A stretch of DNA of 64,000 bases from Amycolatopsis sp. NBC_01488. Lineage in GTDB: Bacteria > Actinomycetota > Actinomycetes > Mycobacteriales > Pseudonocardiaceae. Under the pieces are notes generated by a model. The model was not told the DNA's origin. It did not search any database and saw only the letters and a list, made by a program, of their open reading frames with translations. A program made the translations under genes and the position numbers. Below are positions 51,801-60,631 of the stretch, piece after piece; positions within the stretch are counted from its first letter, which is position 1, and each line of letters opens with the position of its first letter. The stretch is from NCBI RefSeq assembly GCF_036227105.1, contig NZ_CP109434.1, positions 5,793,501 to 5,857,500 on the forward strand, in the 5' to 3' direction.

Positions 51801-51988
51801 CAGTACGCAGATCGACTCTCCAGGTACGCAAGCCGACCGGCCCGGCACGCGAGTCGACCCTGCAGGTGCGCAAGCCGACCGGCTCGGTACGCGAGTCGAC
51901 CCTCCAGGTACGCAAGCCGACCGGCCCGGCACGCGAACCCACGCTCCGGGCACCCGTGTCGTCCGTCCGAGTCCGCGTGTCGTCCAGC
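51801..51988. repeat. Tandem array of nine 21-nt units (42-nt higher-order period)
   Basis: Nine consecutive 21-nt units of the form CAGGTACGCAAGCCGACC plus three bases alternate with CCGGCACGCGAGTCGACC plus three, drifting at the right end. It lies between pheT and the convergent AlkD-like gene, outside any plausible gene. Its minus-strand reading would be an open frame rich in Arg, Ser, Val and Cys, but it has no start signal. Its 21-nt period matches the array at 24295-24418. Confidence 0.82.
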
Positions 51989-52014
51989 CGGGTACGTCCC
52001 TCGCGGGCCGAACT

Positions 52015-52705
52015 TCAGCCGATGTGCTTCAACGCCTCCCGCCGTGACAGCCCCGACAGCCCCGGGTGATCGTCCACGAAGCTCCGGACCCAGTCCGGTG
52101 CCGTCTTCGCGTACTCGCGCAGGGCCCAGCCGATTCCCTTGCGCAGGAAGAACTCCGGCTCGGCGATCGCCGGCTCGATCGCCCGGGTGAGGCAGGTCGG
52201 TGTCCGTGTCCTCCTTCGCCCCGACCTGGCAGATGATCGCCGTGCGGCGGCGCCAGAGGTCGCGGTCCGCGGCCCAGCTCAGCATGATCGGGGTGACCCG
52301 GGTCCGATCGGCGCGCAGGATCGGGCCGATCCGGCGGATGGCCAGCTCGTCCACGTGGTCCCACCACGCCCCGCTGACGATCATCTCCTCGTACATCGGC
52401 ACGAGTTCCGGGTCCTGCCACTGCCGGTACGCCCGGTGTCCGGATAGCGCGACGGCCGCGTACCGCTCCTCGCGGAATTCCGCGGTCCGCCACAACTCCA
52501 GGACAGTCGCCGAAAATGTCACCCGATCGGGCAGTATGTGGTCGGCCAGTACCCGCTTGAGAAGCACGCTCCGCTCGGGTGTGGCCACCCCGCGAAACGG
52601 CATGGCCGACTTCATGTACGCCTGCATCGCGGGCGCCTTCACCGGGTCGGCCAGCTCGGCCAGCCCGGTGCGGACGGCCTTGACCAGCTGTTCGTCCACG
52701 CTCAT
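52015..52705 (-). pseudogene. DNA alkylation repair (AlkD-like) gene with a one-base frameshift
   Basis: The start at 52705 (GGGAGGACGC upstream) opens MSVDEQLVKAVRTGLAELAD. HEAT-like repeat sequence runs through WWDHVDELAIRRIGPIL and up to AIICQVGAKEDTDTDL, about residue 171. One extra base near 52191 then throws the frame off. Removing it restores LTRAIEPAIAEPEFFLRKGI, GWALREYAKTAPDWVR and the usual end LSGLSRREALKHIG with a stop at 52015-52017, total about 229 aa. AlkD-type proteins excise alkylated bases. It is either a very recent pseudogene or a sequencing error. Confidence 0.82.
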
Positions 52706-52898
52706 GCGTCCTCCCGTCGCCTTCCGGCGGTCCGGAGCGTACTGCCGGCCACCGACAGTTCCGGTGCGCGGAGACCGGCGCAGGTACCGACGAAAGACGG
52801 ATGGCGGAAGTCGCGCCGGTCGACGAGATTGGCGAAGGTTGCCGGTAGTTTCGCCGGAGTCCGGCGAACTCTGTCCAATGCGGATGAAAAGGACGACT

Positions 52899-54482
52899 GT
52901 GAAGAGAATCGTTGCCGCCGTCGCCGCCGCGGGGCTCGCGGCCGGCCTGATGGCCGCCGCGCCCGCCGCTTCGGCGGATCCCGGGGTGCAGTTCAGCCCC
53001 GCGCCGATCGCCTGGGGGCCCTGCACTTCGGCCGGCCTGAAGGCCGCGGGCGCGGAGTGCGGCTTCCTCGACGTGCCGATGGACTACACGAAGCCGGGCG
53101 GGGCGAAGGTCTCCGTCGCGGTGTCGCGGATCAAGCACAAGACCCCGCAGTCGCAGGGGATCATGCTGGTGAACCCCGGCGGCCCCGGCGGTTCCGGCCT
53201 CGGGCTCTCGGTGCTCGGCAAGTACGTGCCGAACCACGCGGGCGACAACTACGACTGGATCGGCTTCGACCCTCGGGGCGTCGGGTCCAGCAAGCCGTCG
53301 ATCAGCTGCGACGGGAACTACTTCAGCTACGACCGGCCGGCCTACGTGCCGACCACGCCGGGGCTGGAGAAGACGTGGCTCGCCCGTTCGAAGGGCTACG
53401 CCGACGCGTGCAAGAAGAACGGCGCGATCCTCGACCACCTCAAGACGACCGACGTCGCGCAGGACATGGACAGCCTGCGCAAGGCGCTGGGCGAGAAGCA
53501 GATCAACTACTACGGCTTCTCCTACGGCACCTACCTCGGCCAGGTGTACAGCACGATGTACCCGAAGAACGTCCGCCGGATGGTGCTCGACGGCAACGTC
53601 GACCCGCGGAAGGTCTGGTACCAGGCCAACCTCGACCAGGACGTCGCGTTCGACAAGAACATCAAGATCTACTTCGACTGGCTGGCGTCCTACGACAGCG
53701 TCTACCACCTCGGCAAGACCGGGTCCGCCGTGGAGAAGCTCTGGTACGACACGCAGCGCAAGCTCGCCAAGAACCCCGCGGGCGGCGTCATCGGCGGCGA
53801 CGAGTGGACCGACATCTTCCTGCAGGCCGGCTACTACGTCTTCGGCTGGGTCGACATGGCCAAGGCCTTCGACGGCTACGTCCACAAGGGTGACTGGCAG
53901 ACGCTGAAGGCGCTCTACGACGACTCGAACCCGCCCGGCAACGACAACGGGTTCGCCGTGTACCTCGGCGTGCAGTGCACCGACGTGCAGTGGCCGACCG
54001 ACTGGAACAAGTGGCGCGCCGACAACTGGCTCACCTACTTCAAGGCCCCGTTCGAGACCTGGGGCAACGCCTGGTTCAACGCGCCCTGCGTGTACTGGCC
54101 GGCGAAGGCGGGCAAGCCGGTGGACATCGACGGCCGCAAGGTGGCCGGGGCGCTTCTGATCAGCGAAGAGCTCGACGCCGCCACGCCGTACCCCGGCAGC
54201 CTCGAGGTCCGGAAACGGTACCCGAACTCGAGCCTGATCAGCGCGCCGGGCGGCACGACGCACGCCGGCTCGCTGTCCGGGGTGTCCTGTGTGGACGACA
54301 AGATCGCCGACTACCTGGCCACCGGCACGCTGCCGAAGCGCCAGCCCGGCAACCACTCGGACGTCCAGTGCAGTCCGGTCCCGCCGCCGGTGCCCGACGG
54401 CGCCGCGGCGCAGAAGTCGGACAGCTCCGCGAAGGCCGCCCAGGAGAAGCAGAGCACGCTGGCCCGCCTGCTGCACTTCTGA
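52899..54482 (+). CDS. Secreted alpha/beta hydrolase with TAP-like C-terminus (tripeptidyl aminopeptidase-type)
   Basis: 527 aa from the GTG at 52899, which has AAAAGGAC upstream; an in-frame ATG at 52878 would add 7 residues. The signal peptide (KRIVAAVAAAGLAAGLMAAA) ends near APAASA. The oxyanion region is NPGGPGGSGLGL, the nucleophile elbow GFSYGTYLG, and the acid and His lie in the TAP-like C-terminal domain (ALLISEELDAATPY, SLISAPGGTTHAG). Such SCO-type enzymes release tripeptides or hydrolyse esters outside the cell. A strong terminator follows. Confidence 0.9.
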   Translation: MKRIVAAVAAAGLAAGLMAAAPAASADPGVQFSPAPIAWGPCTSAGLKAAGAECGFLDVPMDYTKPGGAKVSVAVSRIKHKTPQSQGIMLVNPGGPGGSGLGLSVLGKYVPNHAGDNYDWIGFDPRGVGSSKPSISCDGNYFSYDRPAYVPTTPGLEKTWLARSKGYADACKKNGAILDHLKTTDVAQDMDSLRKALGEKQINYYGFSYGTYLGQVYSTMYPKNVRRMVLDGNVDPRKVWYQANLDQDVAFDKNIKIYFDWLASYDSVYHLGKTGSAVEKLWYDTQRKLAKNPAGGVIGGDEWTDIFLQAGYYVFGWVDMAKAFDGYVHKGDWQTLKALYDDSNPPGNDNGFAVYLGVQCTDVQWPTDWNKWRADNWLTYFKAPFETWGNAWFNAPCVYWPAKAGKPVDIDGRKVAGALLISEELDAATPYPGSLEVRKRYPNSSLISAPGGTTHAGSLSGVSCVDDKIADYLATGTLPKRQPGNHSDVQCSPVPPPVPDGAAAQKSDSSAKAAQEKQSTLARLLHF

Positions 54483-54499
54483 GCGGAAACCACTCCGCA

Positions 54500-54536
54500 C
54501 GGTGCCCCGGTCCGGTTCGCCCGGACCGGGGCACCG
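54500..54536 (+). terminator. Terminator of the secreted hydrolase gene
   Basis: Perfect 16-bp stem CGGTGCCCCGGTCCGG (54500-54515 with 54521-54536), loop TTCGC, followed by TCTT, 18 bp after the stop codon. Confidence 0.85.
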
Positions 54537-54686
54537 TCTTGTCCGCCGGTGTCCCATCGTCGCCTCCCGATCACTGACTGTGGTCGAGGAGAGACGTTAG
54601 GGGAAGGGTCCGACAATTTCGGAGCGAAACCGGCCGTGAGCAGCGCGTGGCCGAAAATTGTCGGGGGTGCGCGCTAGCTTCGTGGC

Positions 54687-55184
54687 ATGTCGATCATCGA
54701 AGAGCGCCGGACCGAGATCCGGGCACAGGAAATCACCTACCAGATCGCGGTCGCCACCAGGACGGACGACGACCGCGCCGAACCGACCCCCAGGGTCATG
54801 ATCACGCTCGAAGCCGGCGGTCCCGGCGGTGAAGCGGTCGCCGAGGGCAGCCTCGACCTGGACGTCGCGGTGGCGGCCACGGTGGCCGACCTCGTCGCGG
54901 ACGGGTTGCTGTCCGCGACCGGCGCGGGCCGGGGGCCGCGGCGAAGATCCGCGGGCCGTCCTGCCCAACAGGGCCGCCCGTGGAACGAGGAGATGGACGC
55001 GGAGCTGGAGAGCCGGTGGATCGCGGGGGAGAGCGTCGCGCAGATCGCGACGTACTTCGAGCGCACTCCCGGCGGCATCCGCGCCCGGCTGCCTCGCGTG
55101 GGCTGCGACCCGGAGACCCCGGGTTGCTACCTGCCCGTCCCGCCGAGCAGGCGCACGGACCTGGACGCCGGTGAGCCGACCTGA
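54687..55184 (+). CDS. Hypothetical protein with a C-terminal helix-turn-helix/SANT-like segment
   Basis: 165 aa from the ATG at 54687. The N-terminal part (residues 1-80) is beta-strand-rich with no family I recognise. A basic linker (GRGPRRRSAGRPAQQGRP) leads to WNEEMDAELESRWIAGESVA, QIATYFERTPGGIRARLPRV, a pattern of IA..F.RT.GGIR.RL known from small DNA-binding modules in actinobacteria. A regulatory or nucleoid-associated role is possible. There is no recognisable Shine-Dalgarno. A long hairpin with a GTCCACAGTGGAC centre follows. Confidence 0.65.
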   Translation: MSIIEERRTEIRAQEITYQIAVATRTDDDRAEPTPRVMITLEAGGPGGEAVAEGSLDLDVAVAATVADLVADGLLSATGAGRGPRRRSAGRPAQQGRPWNEEMDAELESRWIAGESVAQIATYFERTPGGIRARLPRVGCDPETPGCYLPVPPSRRTDLDAGEPT

Positions 55185-55188
55185 GTGA

Positions 55189-55221
55189 CGGCGGGCCGGT
55201 CCACAGTGGACCGGCCCGCCG
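55189..55221. terminator. 15-bp hairpin terminator containing the GTCCACAGTGGAC palindrome
   Basis: Perfect 15-bp stem CGGCGGGCCGGTCCA (55189-55203 with 55207-55221) with loop CAG, 4 bp after the stop of the small hypothetical gene. The centre of the hairpin (55199-55211) is the recurring 13-bp palindrome. Confidence 0.8.
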
Positions 55222-55287
55222 CCGAGCGGTCGGCGGTACGTGGAGTTTTGTCCCGCGCCAGGAGGGGGAGCAGTGCCTTACCACCGA

Positions 55288-56249
55288 TCAACCCCGCACG
55301 CCGGAACCCGCGGCGGCGCGGTCCGCGAGCATTCTCAAGTGCGCCACCAGTTCCGGTGGTTCCTCGACGCTGAATCCGCAGCCCAGCCCCAGCAACCGGA
55401 ACGCGAGCCAGTCCAAGGTGTCCGGCCGGCTTCGCCATCGGCAGCGGCCGTCGTCGAGGTCGGTCAGCTCGCCGGGTGCCGCGCCGAGGCGGGGTGCCAC
55501 CCGCGACGCCGGTTCCGCCAGCACCGCCACCGCGCGGTAGGTCGGCACGAGGTCGTAGAGCCGTTCGACGACGTAGGCCGCCAGGTCCGTCGCAGGAGGC
55601 TGGCGCGGGAGGGCGCGGCCGCCGGTCGCCTGGGCGTCGCGCACGCGGTCGGCGCGGAGACGCGCCAGTCCGCGCGGTCGAGGTCGTACGCCACCAGGTA
55701 CCAGCGGCGCCCGGTGGCCACCAGCCGGAGCGGCTCGGCCCGGCGTCGCGTCTCGGTCCCGTCGTTCGCGCGGTAGCGGAAGCGGACCGTCTCGCGGTTG
55801 GTGATCGCGGCGGCGAACACCGTCAGCTGCGCCGGGTCGACGGCCGGGCCCGTGGCCGGCACGGCGACCGTCGCTGTGCCGATCGTGCCCACCCGGCGGC
55901 GCAGCCGCGCCGGCAGGACCTGCTCCAGCTTGGCCAGCGCCCGCACGGAGGCCTCCTCGATCCCGGAGACGGTCTGCCCGGCGGCGGTCCGCAGTCCCAC
56001 CGCGATCGCGACGGCTTCGTCGTCCTCGAGCACGAGGGGCGGCATCGCGGTGCCGGCCACCAGCCGGTAGCCGCCCGCGACGCCCCGGCTGGCCTCGACC
56101 GGATAGCCGAGCTCGCGCAGCCGCTCGACATCGCGGCGGATCGTGCGCGGGCTGACGCCCAGCCGGCCGGCCAGCTCGCTGCCCGGCCACTCGCGAGGCG
56201 TCTGGAGCAGGGAAAGCAGGCCGAGCAGCCGCGCCGGGGTGTCCGTCAT
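55288..56249 (-). pseudogene. WYL-domain (YafY-type) regulator gene with a one-base frameshift
   Basis: The start at 56249 opens with TPARLLGLLSLLQTPREWPG and an HTH_11-like winged helix (LAGRLGVSPRTIRRDVERL), continuing into the WYL region (RWYLVAYDLDRADWR). Near 55655-55665 the reading leaves frame. Shifting by one base gives LRADRVRDAQATGGRALPRQ and YVVERLYDLVPTYRAVAVLA to a normal end at 55288, about 320 aa. WYL regulators respond to nucleotides or other ligands. A one-base deletion, real or technical, disables this copy. Confidence 0.8.
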
Positions 56250-56317
56250 CCGCTCAGCATCCCAAGGTGGCGGGGACCACTTCCCGGTAATCCTGTTTGT
56301 TTAGCCTTGCAAGGGCG

Positions 56318-56333
56318 TGCATAATCATGCGTA
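56318..56333 (+). promoter_or_regulatory. ARG box (ArgR operator) overlapping the argC start
   Basis: TGCATAATCATGCGTA matches the TGCAT-N4-ATGCA type operator of actinobacterial ArgR. It overlaps the argC start codon, so ArgR with bound arginine would block transcription of the whole operon. argR is the sixth gene of this operon. Confidence 0.72.
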
Positions 56334-57361
56334 TGACGGTGAACATCGCGGTGGCCGGAGCCAGCGGGTACGCGGGCGGCGAACTGCTGCGCCTGCTCCT
56401 GGCCCATCCCGAGGTCGAGATCGGCACGCTCACGGCCGCCAGCAGCGCGGGCACGAAGCTCGGCGTCCACCAGCCCCACCTCGTCCCCCTCGCCGACCGG
56501 GTCCTCGCCGAGACGACGCCGGAAACCCTCGCCGGCCACGACGTCGTGTTCCTCGCGCTGCCCCACGGGCATTCCGCGGAGATCGCGGCTCGGCTCGGCC
56601 CGGACGTCCTGGTCGTCGACCTCGGCGCCGACCACCGACTGGCCGACCCGGCCGACTGGCAGCGCTGGTACGGCGGCGACCACGCCGGCCAATGGCCGTA
56701 CGGCCTGCCTGAACTGCCCGGTGCCCGCGAGCAGCTGACCGGGGCCAAGCGCGTCGCCGTGCCCGGCTGCTTCCCGACCGGCGGGTCGCTGGCCCTGGCG
56801 CCGGCGTTCGCCGCCGGGCTGATCGAGCCGGACGTCACGGTCGTCGCCGTCACCGGCACCTCCGGTGCCGGCAAGAGCCTCAAGCCGAACCTGCTCGGCT
56901 CGGAGGTGATGGGCTCGGCGAGCGCGTACGGCGTCGGCGGGGCCCACCGCCACACGCCCGAGTTCGCGCAGAACCTCTCGGCCGTCGCGGGGGAGAAGGT
57001 CACCGTGTCCTTCACCCCGGTGCTCGCGCCGATGCCCCGCGGCATCCTCACCACGGCGAGCGCCCCGCTGAAGGACGGCGTCGACGAGGCCGCCGCCCGC
57101 GCGGCGTACGAGAAGGCCTACGACGCGGAACCGTTCGTCCAGCTGCTGCCCGCGGGCGCCTGGCCGACCACGTCGGCGACGCTCGGCTCGAACAACGTCC
57201 AGCTGCAGGTCACGGTGGACGCCGACGCGCGGCGCCTGGTCGTCGTCGCCGCGATCGACAACCTCACCAAGGGCACCGCGGGCGGTGCCGTCCAGTCGAT
57301 GAACCTCGCCCTCGGTTTCCCCGAGACCACCGGCCTTTCCACCGTAGGAGTCGCACCGTGA
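56327..57361 (+). CDS. argC: N-acetyl-gamma-glutamyl-phosphate reductase
   Basis: 344 aa from ATG 56327; ATG 56333 (TVNIAVAGASGYAGG) is equally likely. The NADP-binding GASGYAGGELLRLL motif is near residue 10-22 and the catalytic Cys is in VPGCFPTGG. It reduces N-acetylglutamyl phosphate to the semialdehyde, step three of arginine synthesis. It is first in the operon; the stop codon overlaps argJ by 4 nt (GTGA). The ARG box covers its start. Confidence 0.95.
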   Translation: MRMTVNIAVAGASGYAGGELLRLLLAHPEVEIGTLTAASSAGTKLGVHQPHLVPLADRVLAETTPETLAGHDVVFLALPHGHSAEIAARLGPDVLVVDLGADHRLADPADWQRWYGGDHAGQWPYGLPELPGAREQLTGAKRVAVPGCFPTGGSLALAPAFAAGLIEPDVTVVAVTGTSGAGKSLKPNLLGSEVMGSASAYGVGGAHRHTPEFAQNLSAVAGEKVTVSFTPVLAPMPRGILTTASAPLKDGVDEAAARAAYEKAYDAEPFVQLLPAGAWPTTSATLGSNNVQLQVTVDADARRLVVVAAIDNLTKGTAGGAVQSMNLALGFPETTGLSTVGVAP

Positions 57362-58518
57362 CCGTCACCGGGCCCCAGGGCTTCCGCGCCGCCGGCATCG
57401 CCGCCGGTATCAAGGCCTCCGGCGCGCTCGACTTCACGCTGGTCGTCAACGACGGCCCGCTCGACGTCGCGGCGGGCGTGTTCACGCGCAACGTCATCAA
57501 GGCCGCGCCGGTGCTGTGGTCGCAGGAGGTGCTCAAACAGCAGCGGCTCAAGGCCGTCGTCCTCAACTCGGGCGGCGCCAACGCGGCCACCGGTCCCGGT
57601 GGCTTCCAGGACACCCACGCCACGGCCGAAAAGGTGGCCGAAGTGCTGCAGGCGGGCGCGATCGAGGTCGCCGTGTGCTCCACCGGCCTGATCGGCGAAC
57701 GGCTGCCGATGGACGCGGTCCTGTCCGGGGTGGACACCGCGTTCAAGGCGCTCGATGCGAGCGCCGAAGCGAGCCTGAACGCGGCCACGGGCGTGATGAC
57801 CACCGACACGAAGCCCAAGCAGGCCTTCGCGAAGCACGACAGCGGCTGGAGCGTCGGCGGTTTCGCGAAGGGCGCGGGCATGCTCGCGCCGAACCTCGCC
57901 ACCATGCTCTCGGTGCTGACCACCGACGCCGTGGTGGACAAGGAGAGCCTCGACCGGGCCCTGCGCGCGGCCACCCACGTCACCTTCGACCGCCTCGACG
58001 TCGACGGCGGCACGTCCACCAACGACACGGTCCTGGTCCTGGCCTCCGGCGCGAGCGGGGTCGAGCCGAGCGAGGCCGAGCTGACCGACCTGCTCACCAA
58101 GGTCAGCCTCGACCTGGTCCTCCAGCTGCGCGCGGACTCCGAAGGCGCCACTAAGGACGTCAACATCACCGTCCAGGGTGCCGAGTCCGAAGCCGACGCG
58201 ATCGCGGTCGCCCGCACGATCGCCGAGGACAACCTGGTCAAGACGGCGCTGTTCGGCTCCGACCCGAACTGGGGCCGGATCGCGATGGCGCTCGGCCGGG
58301 TCCCGGCGCGGATCGACCCGGAAACCGTGTCGATCACGATCAACGGAGTCACCCTGTTCGCGCGGGGGATGCCCGGCGCCGACCGGTCCGAGGCCGACCT
58401 CACCGGCCGCGCCATCGAGATCGTCGTCGACCTCGGCGTCGGCGGCGAAGCGGCGACCATCTACACCACCGATCTTTCGCACGGTTACGTCGAAGAGAAC
58501 AGCGCGTACTCCTCATGA
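57358..58518 (+). CDS. argJ: Glutamate N-acetyltransferase / amino-acid acetyltransferase (ornithine acetyltransferase)
   Basis: 386 aa from GTG. The self-cleavage site is GMLAPNLATMLSVLTTD with Thr182 as the nucleophile of the mature beta subunit. The motif NSGGANAATGPGG and the C-terminal GSDPNWGRIAMALGR are conserved. The enzyme recycles the acetyl group from N-acetylornithine to glutamate. Whether it is bifunctional (also using acetyl-CoA) cannot be told. It overlaps argC and argB by 4 nt each. Confidence 0.95.
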   Translation: MTVTGPQGFRAAGIAAGIKASGALDFTLVVNDGPLDVAAGVFTRNVIKAAPVLWSQEVLKQQRLKAVVLNSGGANAATGPGGFQDTHATAEKVAEVLQAGAIEVAVCSTGLIGERLPMDAVLSGVDTAFKALDASAEASLNAATGVMTTDTKPKQAFAKHDSGWSVGGFAKGAGMLAPNLATMLSVLTTDAVVDKESLDRALRAATHVTFDRLDVDGGTSTNDTVLVLASGASGVEPSEAELTDLLTKVSLDLVLQLRADSEGATKDVNITVQGAESEADAIAVARTIAEDNLVKTALFGSDPNWGRIAMALGRVPARIDPETVSITINGVTLFARGMPGADRSEADLTGRAIEIVVDLGVGGEAATIYTTDLSHGYVEENSAYSS

Positions 58519-59432
58519 CCCAGGAGGCACTGATTTCCGCGGACGAGAGACTCGCGACGGCGGCCGAGAAGGCCGGGGTCCTCATCGAAGCGCTGCCGTG
58601 GCTGCAGCGGTTCCACGGCGCGACGGTGGTGGTCAAGTACGGCGGCAACGCCATGATCGACGACGAGCTGAAAGCGGCCTTCGCCGAGGACATGGTGTTC
58701 CTCCGGCTGGCCGGCCTGCGCCCGGTCGTCGTGCACGGCGGCGGCCCGCAGATCACCGCGATGCTGAAGCGCCTCGGCGTCGAAGGCGAGTTCAAGGGCG
58801 GCCTGCGCGTCACCACGCCGGAGACGATGGACATCGTCCGGATGGTGCTCACCGGCCAGGTCAGCCGCGAGCTCGTCGGGCTGATCAACGCCCACGGGCC
58901 GTACGCCGTGGGCATCTCCGGCGAAGACGCGCGGCTGTTCACCGCCGAGCGCAAACAGGCCACTGTGGACGGTGAGCAGGTCGATATCGGGCTCGTCGGC
59001 GAGGTCGCCGAGGTCAACCCGGACGCGGTGCTCGACATCGTGAACGCCGGGCGCATCCCGGTGGTCTCCACCGTCGCCCCGGACGTCGAGGGCGTCGTGC
59101 ACAACGTCAACGCCGACACCGCCGCGGGTGCGCTCGCGGCCGCTTTGGGCGCCGAGAAGCTCGTCGTGCTCACCGACGTCGAAGGCCTCTACGCGAACTG
59201 GCCCGACCGCTCGTCGCTGATCGACCGCATCCGCGTCGACCGCCTCGAGCCGATGCTGCCCACCCTGGCCAGCGGCATGATCCCGAAGATGGAGGCGTGC
59301 GTGCGCGCCATCCGCGGCGGCGTGCGCCGGGCGCACGTGATCGACGGCCGCCTCGCCCACTCGGTGCTGCTGGAGGTCTTCACCTCGCGCGGCATCGGCA
59401 CCATGGTCTTCCCCGAAACGGAGCTCCCGTGA
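58515..59432 (+). CDS. argB: Acetylglutamate kinase
   Basis: 305 aa. The amino-acid-kinase fold motifs are VVKYGGNAMID, VVHGGGPQITAML, and VLTDVEGLYANWPDR near the nucleotide site. The longer N-terminal helix (LISADERLATAAEKAGVLIE) is typical of arginine-sensitive kinases that form hexamers, so feedback inhibition is likely. It overlaps its neighbours by 4 nt on both sides. Confidence 0.95.
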   Translation: MTQEALISADERLATAAEKAGVLIEALPWLQRFHGATVVVKYGGNAMIDDELKAAFAEDMVFLRLAGLRPVVVHGGGPQITAMLKRLGVEGEFKGGLRVTTPETMDIVRMVLTGQVSRELVGLINAHGPYAVGISGEDARLFTAERKQATVDGEQVDIGLVGEVAEVNPDAVLDIVNAGRIPVVSTVAPDVEGVVHNVNADTAAGALAAALGAEKLVVLTDVEGLYANWPDRSSLIDRIRVDRLEPMLPTLASGMIPKMEACVRAIRGGVRRAHVIDGRLAHSVLLEVFTSRGIGTMVFPETELP

Positions 59433-60631
59433 CCGACCTTCAGTCCAATGTGGACGGCCAGCAGCACTGGCAGTCCGCCCTGATGGACAACTACGGCACC
59501 CCGGCGCTGACGCTCGTCCGCGGCGAAGGCGCGAAGGTGTGGGACGCCGACGGCAAGGAGTACGTCGACCTGGTCGGCGGCATCGCCGTGAACGCGCTGG
59601 GCCATGCGCACCCGGCGGTCGTCGAGGCCGTCACCACGCAGGTCAAGCAGCTCGGCCACACCTCGAACCTGTACGTCAACCCGGTGGCCGTCGAGCTGGC
59701 CGAAGCGCTGCTCGACGTCGCCGGCCTCACCGGCCACGGCAAGGTGCTCTTCGTCAACTCCGGCGCCGAGGCCAACGAAGCCGCGCTGAAGATCAGCAGG
59801 CTGACCGGCCGCACCAAGGTGATCGCCGCCGAGGGCGCGTTCCACGGCCGGACCATGGGCGCGCTGACGCTGACCGGTCAGCCCGGCAAGCGCGACCCGT
59901 TCAAGCCGCTGGTGCCCGGGGTGGAGCACGTGCCGTTCGGGGACGTCGCAGCGCTGAAGGCCGCCGTCGACACCGAGACCGCGGCCGTCTTCCTGGAGCC
60001 GGTGCTCGGCGAGGCGGGCGTCATCCCGGCACCCGACGGCTACCTGCAGGCCGCCCGCGAGATCACCAAGGCCACGGGCACGCTGCTGGTGCTCGACGAG
60101 GTGCAGACCGGCCTCGGCCGGCTCGGCACCTGGTTCGGCTACCAGCAGACCGGCATCGTCCCGGACGTGATCACGCTGGCGAAGGGCCTCGGCGGCGGCT
60201 TGCCGCTGGGCGCGGTGATCGGCGTCGGCGCGGCCGGCGACCTGCTCAAGCCCGGCCAGCACGGCACCACCTTCGGCGGCAACCCCGTGTGCTGCGCGGC
60301 CGGCCTGGCCGTGCTCAAGACGATCGCCGCGGACGGCCTCCTCGACCACGTCTCGGCGCTGGGCAAGGACATCGCGGCGGGCGTCGAGGCGCTCGGCCAC
60401 CCGCTCGTCGCCGGGGTGCGCGGCAGCGGGCTGCTGCTCGGCATCGCGTTGCGGCAGCCCGTCTCGGGCGCGGTCGCCAAGGCCGTGCAGGACGCCGGCT
60501 ACCTCGTCAACCCGGTCGCGCCGGACACCATCCGGCTCGCGCCGCCGCTCGTGCTCGACGGCGACCAGGCCCAGGGCTTCCTCACCGCACTCCCGAACGC
60601 GCTCGACACCACCACGAAGGACGCCGACTGA
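59429..60631 (+). CDS. argD: Acetylornithine aminotransferase
   Basis: 400 aa from GTG. The PLP lysine is Lys252 (ITLAKGLGGGLPLG); other landmarks are FVNSGAEANEAALK, AAEGAFHGRTMGALTLTG, LVLDEVQTGLGRLGTWFGYQ and the glycine-rich HGTTFGGNPVCCAAGL. It converts N-acetylglutamate semialdehyde to N-acetylornithine. The stop codon shares one base with the argF start. Confidence 0.95.
   Translation: MTDLQSNVDGQQHWQSALMDNYGTPALTLVRGEGAKVWDADGKEYVDLVGGIAVNALGHAHPAVVEAVTTQVKQLGHTSNLYVNPVAVELAEALLDVAGLTGHGKVLFVNSGAEANEAALKISRLTGRTKVIAAEGAFHGRTMGALTLTGQPGKRDPFKPLVPGVEHVPFGDVAALKAAVDTETAAVFLEPVLGEAGVIPAPDGYLQAAREITKATGTLLVLDEVQTGLGRLGTWFGYQQTGIVPDVITLAKGLGGGLPLGAVIGVGAAGDLLKPGQHGTTFGGNPVCCAAGLAVLKTIAADGLLDHVSALGKDIAAGVEALGHPLVAGVRGSGLLLGIALRQPVSGAVAKAVQDAGYLVNPVAPDTIRLAPPLVLDGDQAQGFLTALPNALDTTTKDAD

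Noticed and set aside
51801..51988. CRISPR array
   Set aside because: The 21-nt units are directly adjacent, with no spacers, and no cas genes are nearby; it is a plain tandem repeat.
48614..53026. A 1470-codon open frame on the minus strand across pheS and pheT
   Set aside because: It is the mirror of GC-rich genes; it has Arg/Ala/Gly-rich, low-complexity composition and no family similarity. Only its first part coincides with a real gene (the AlkD-like start).
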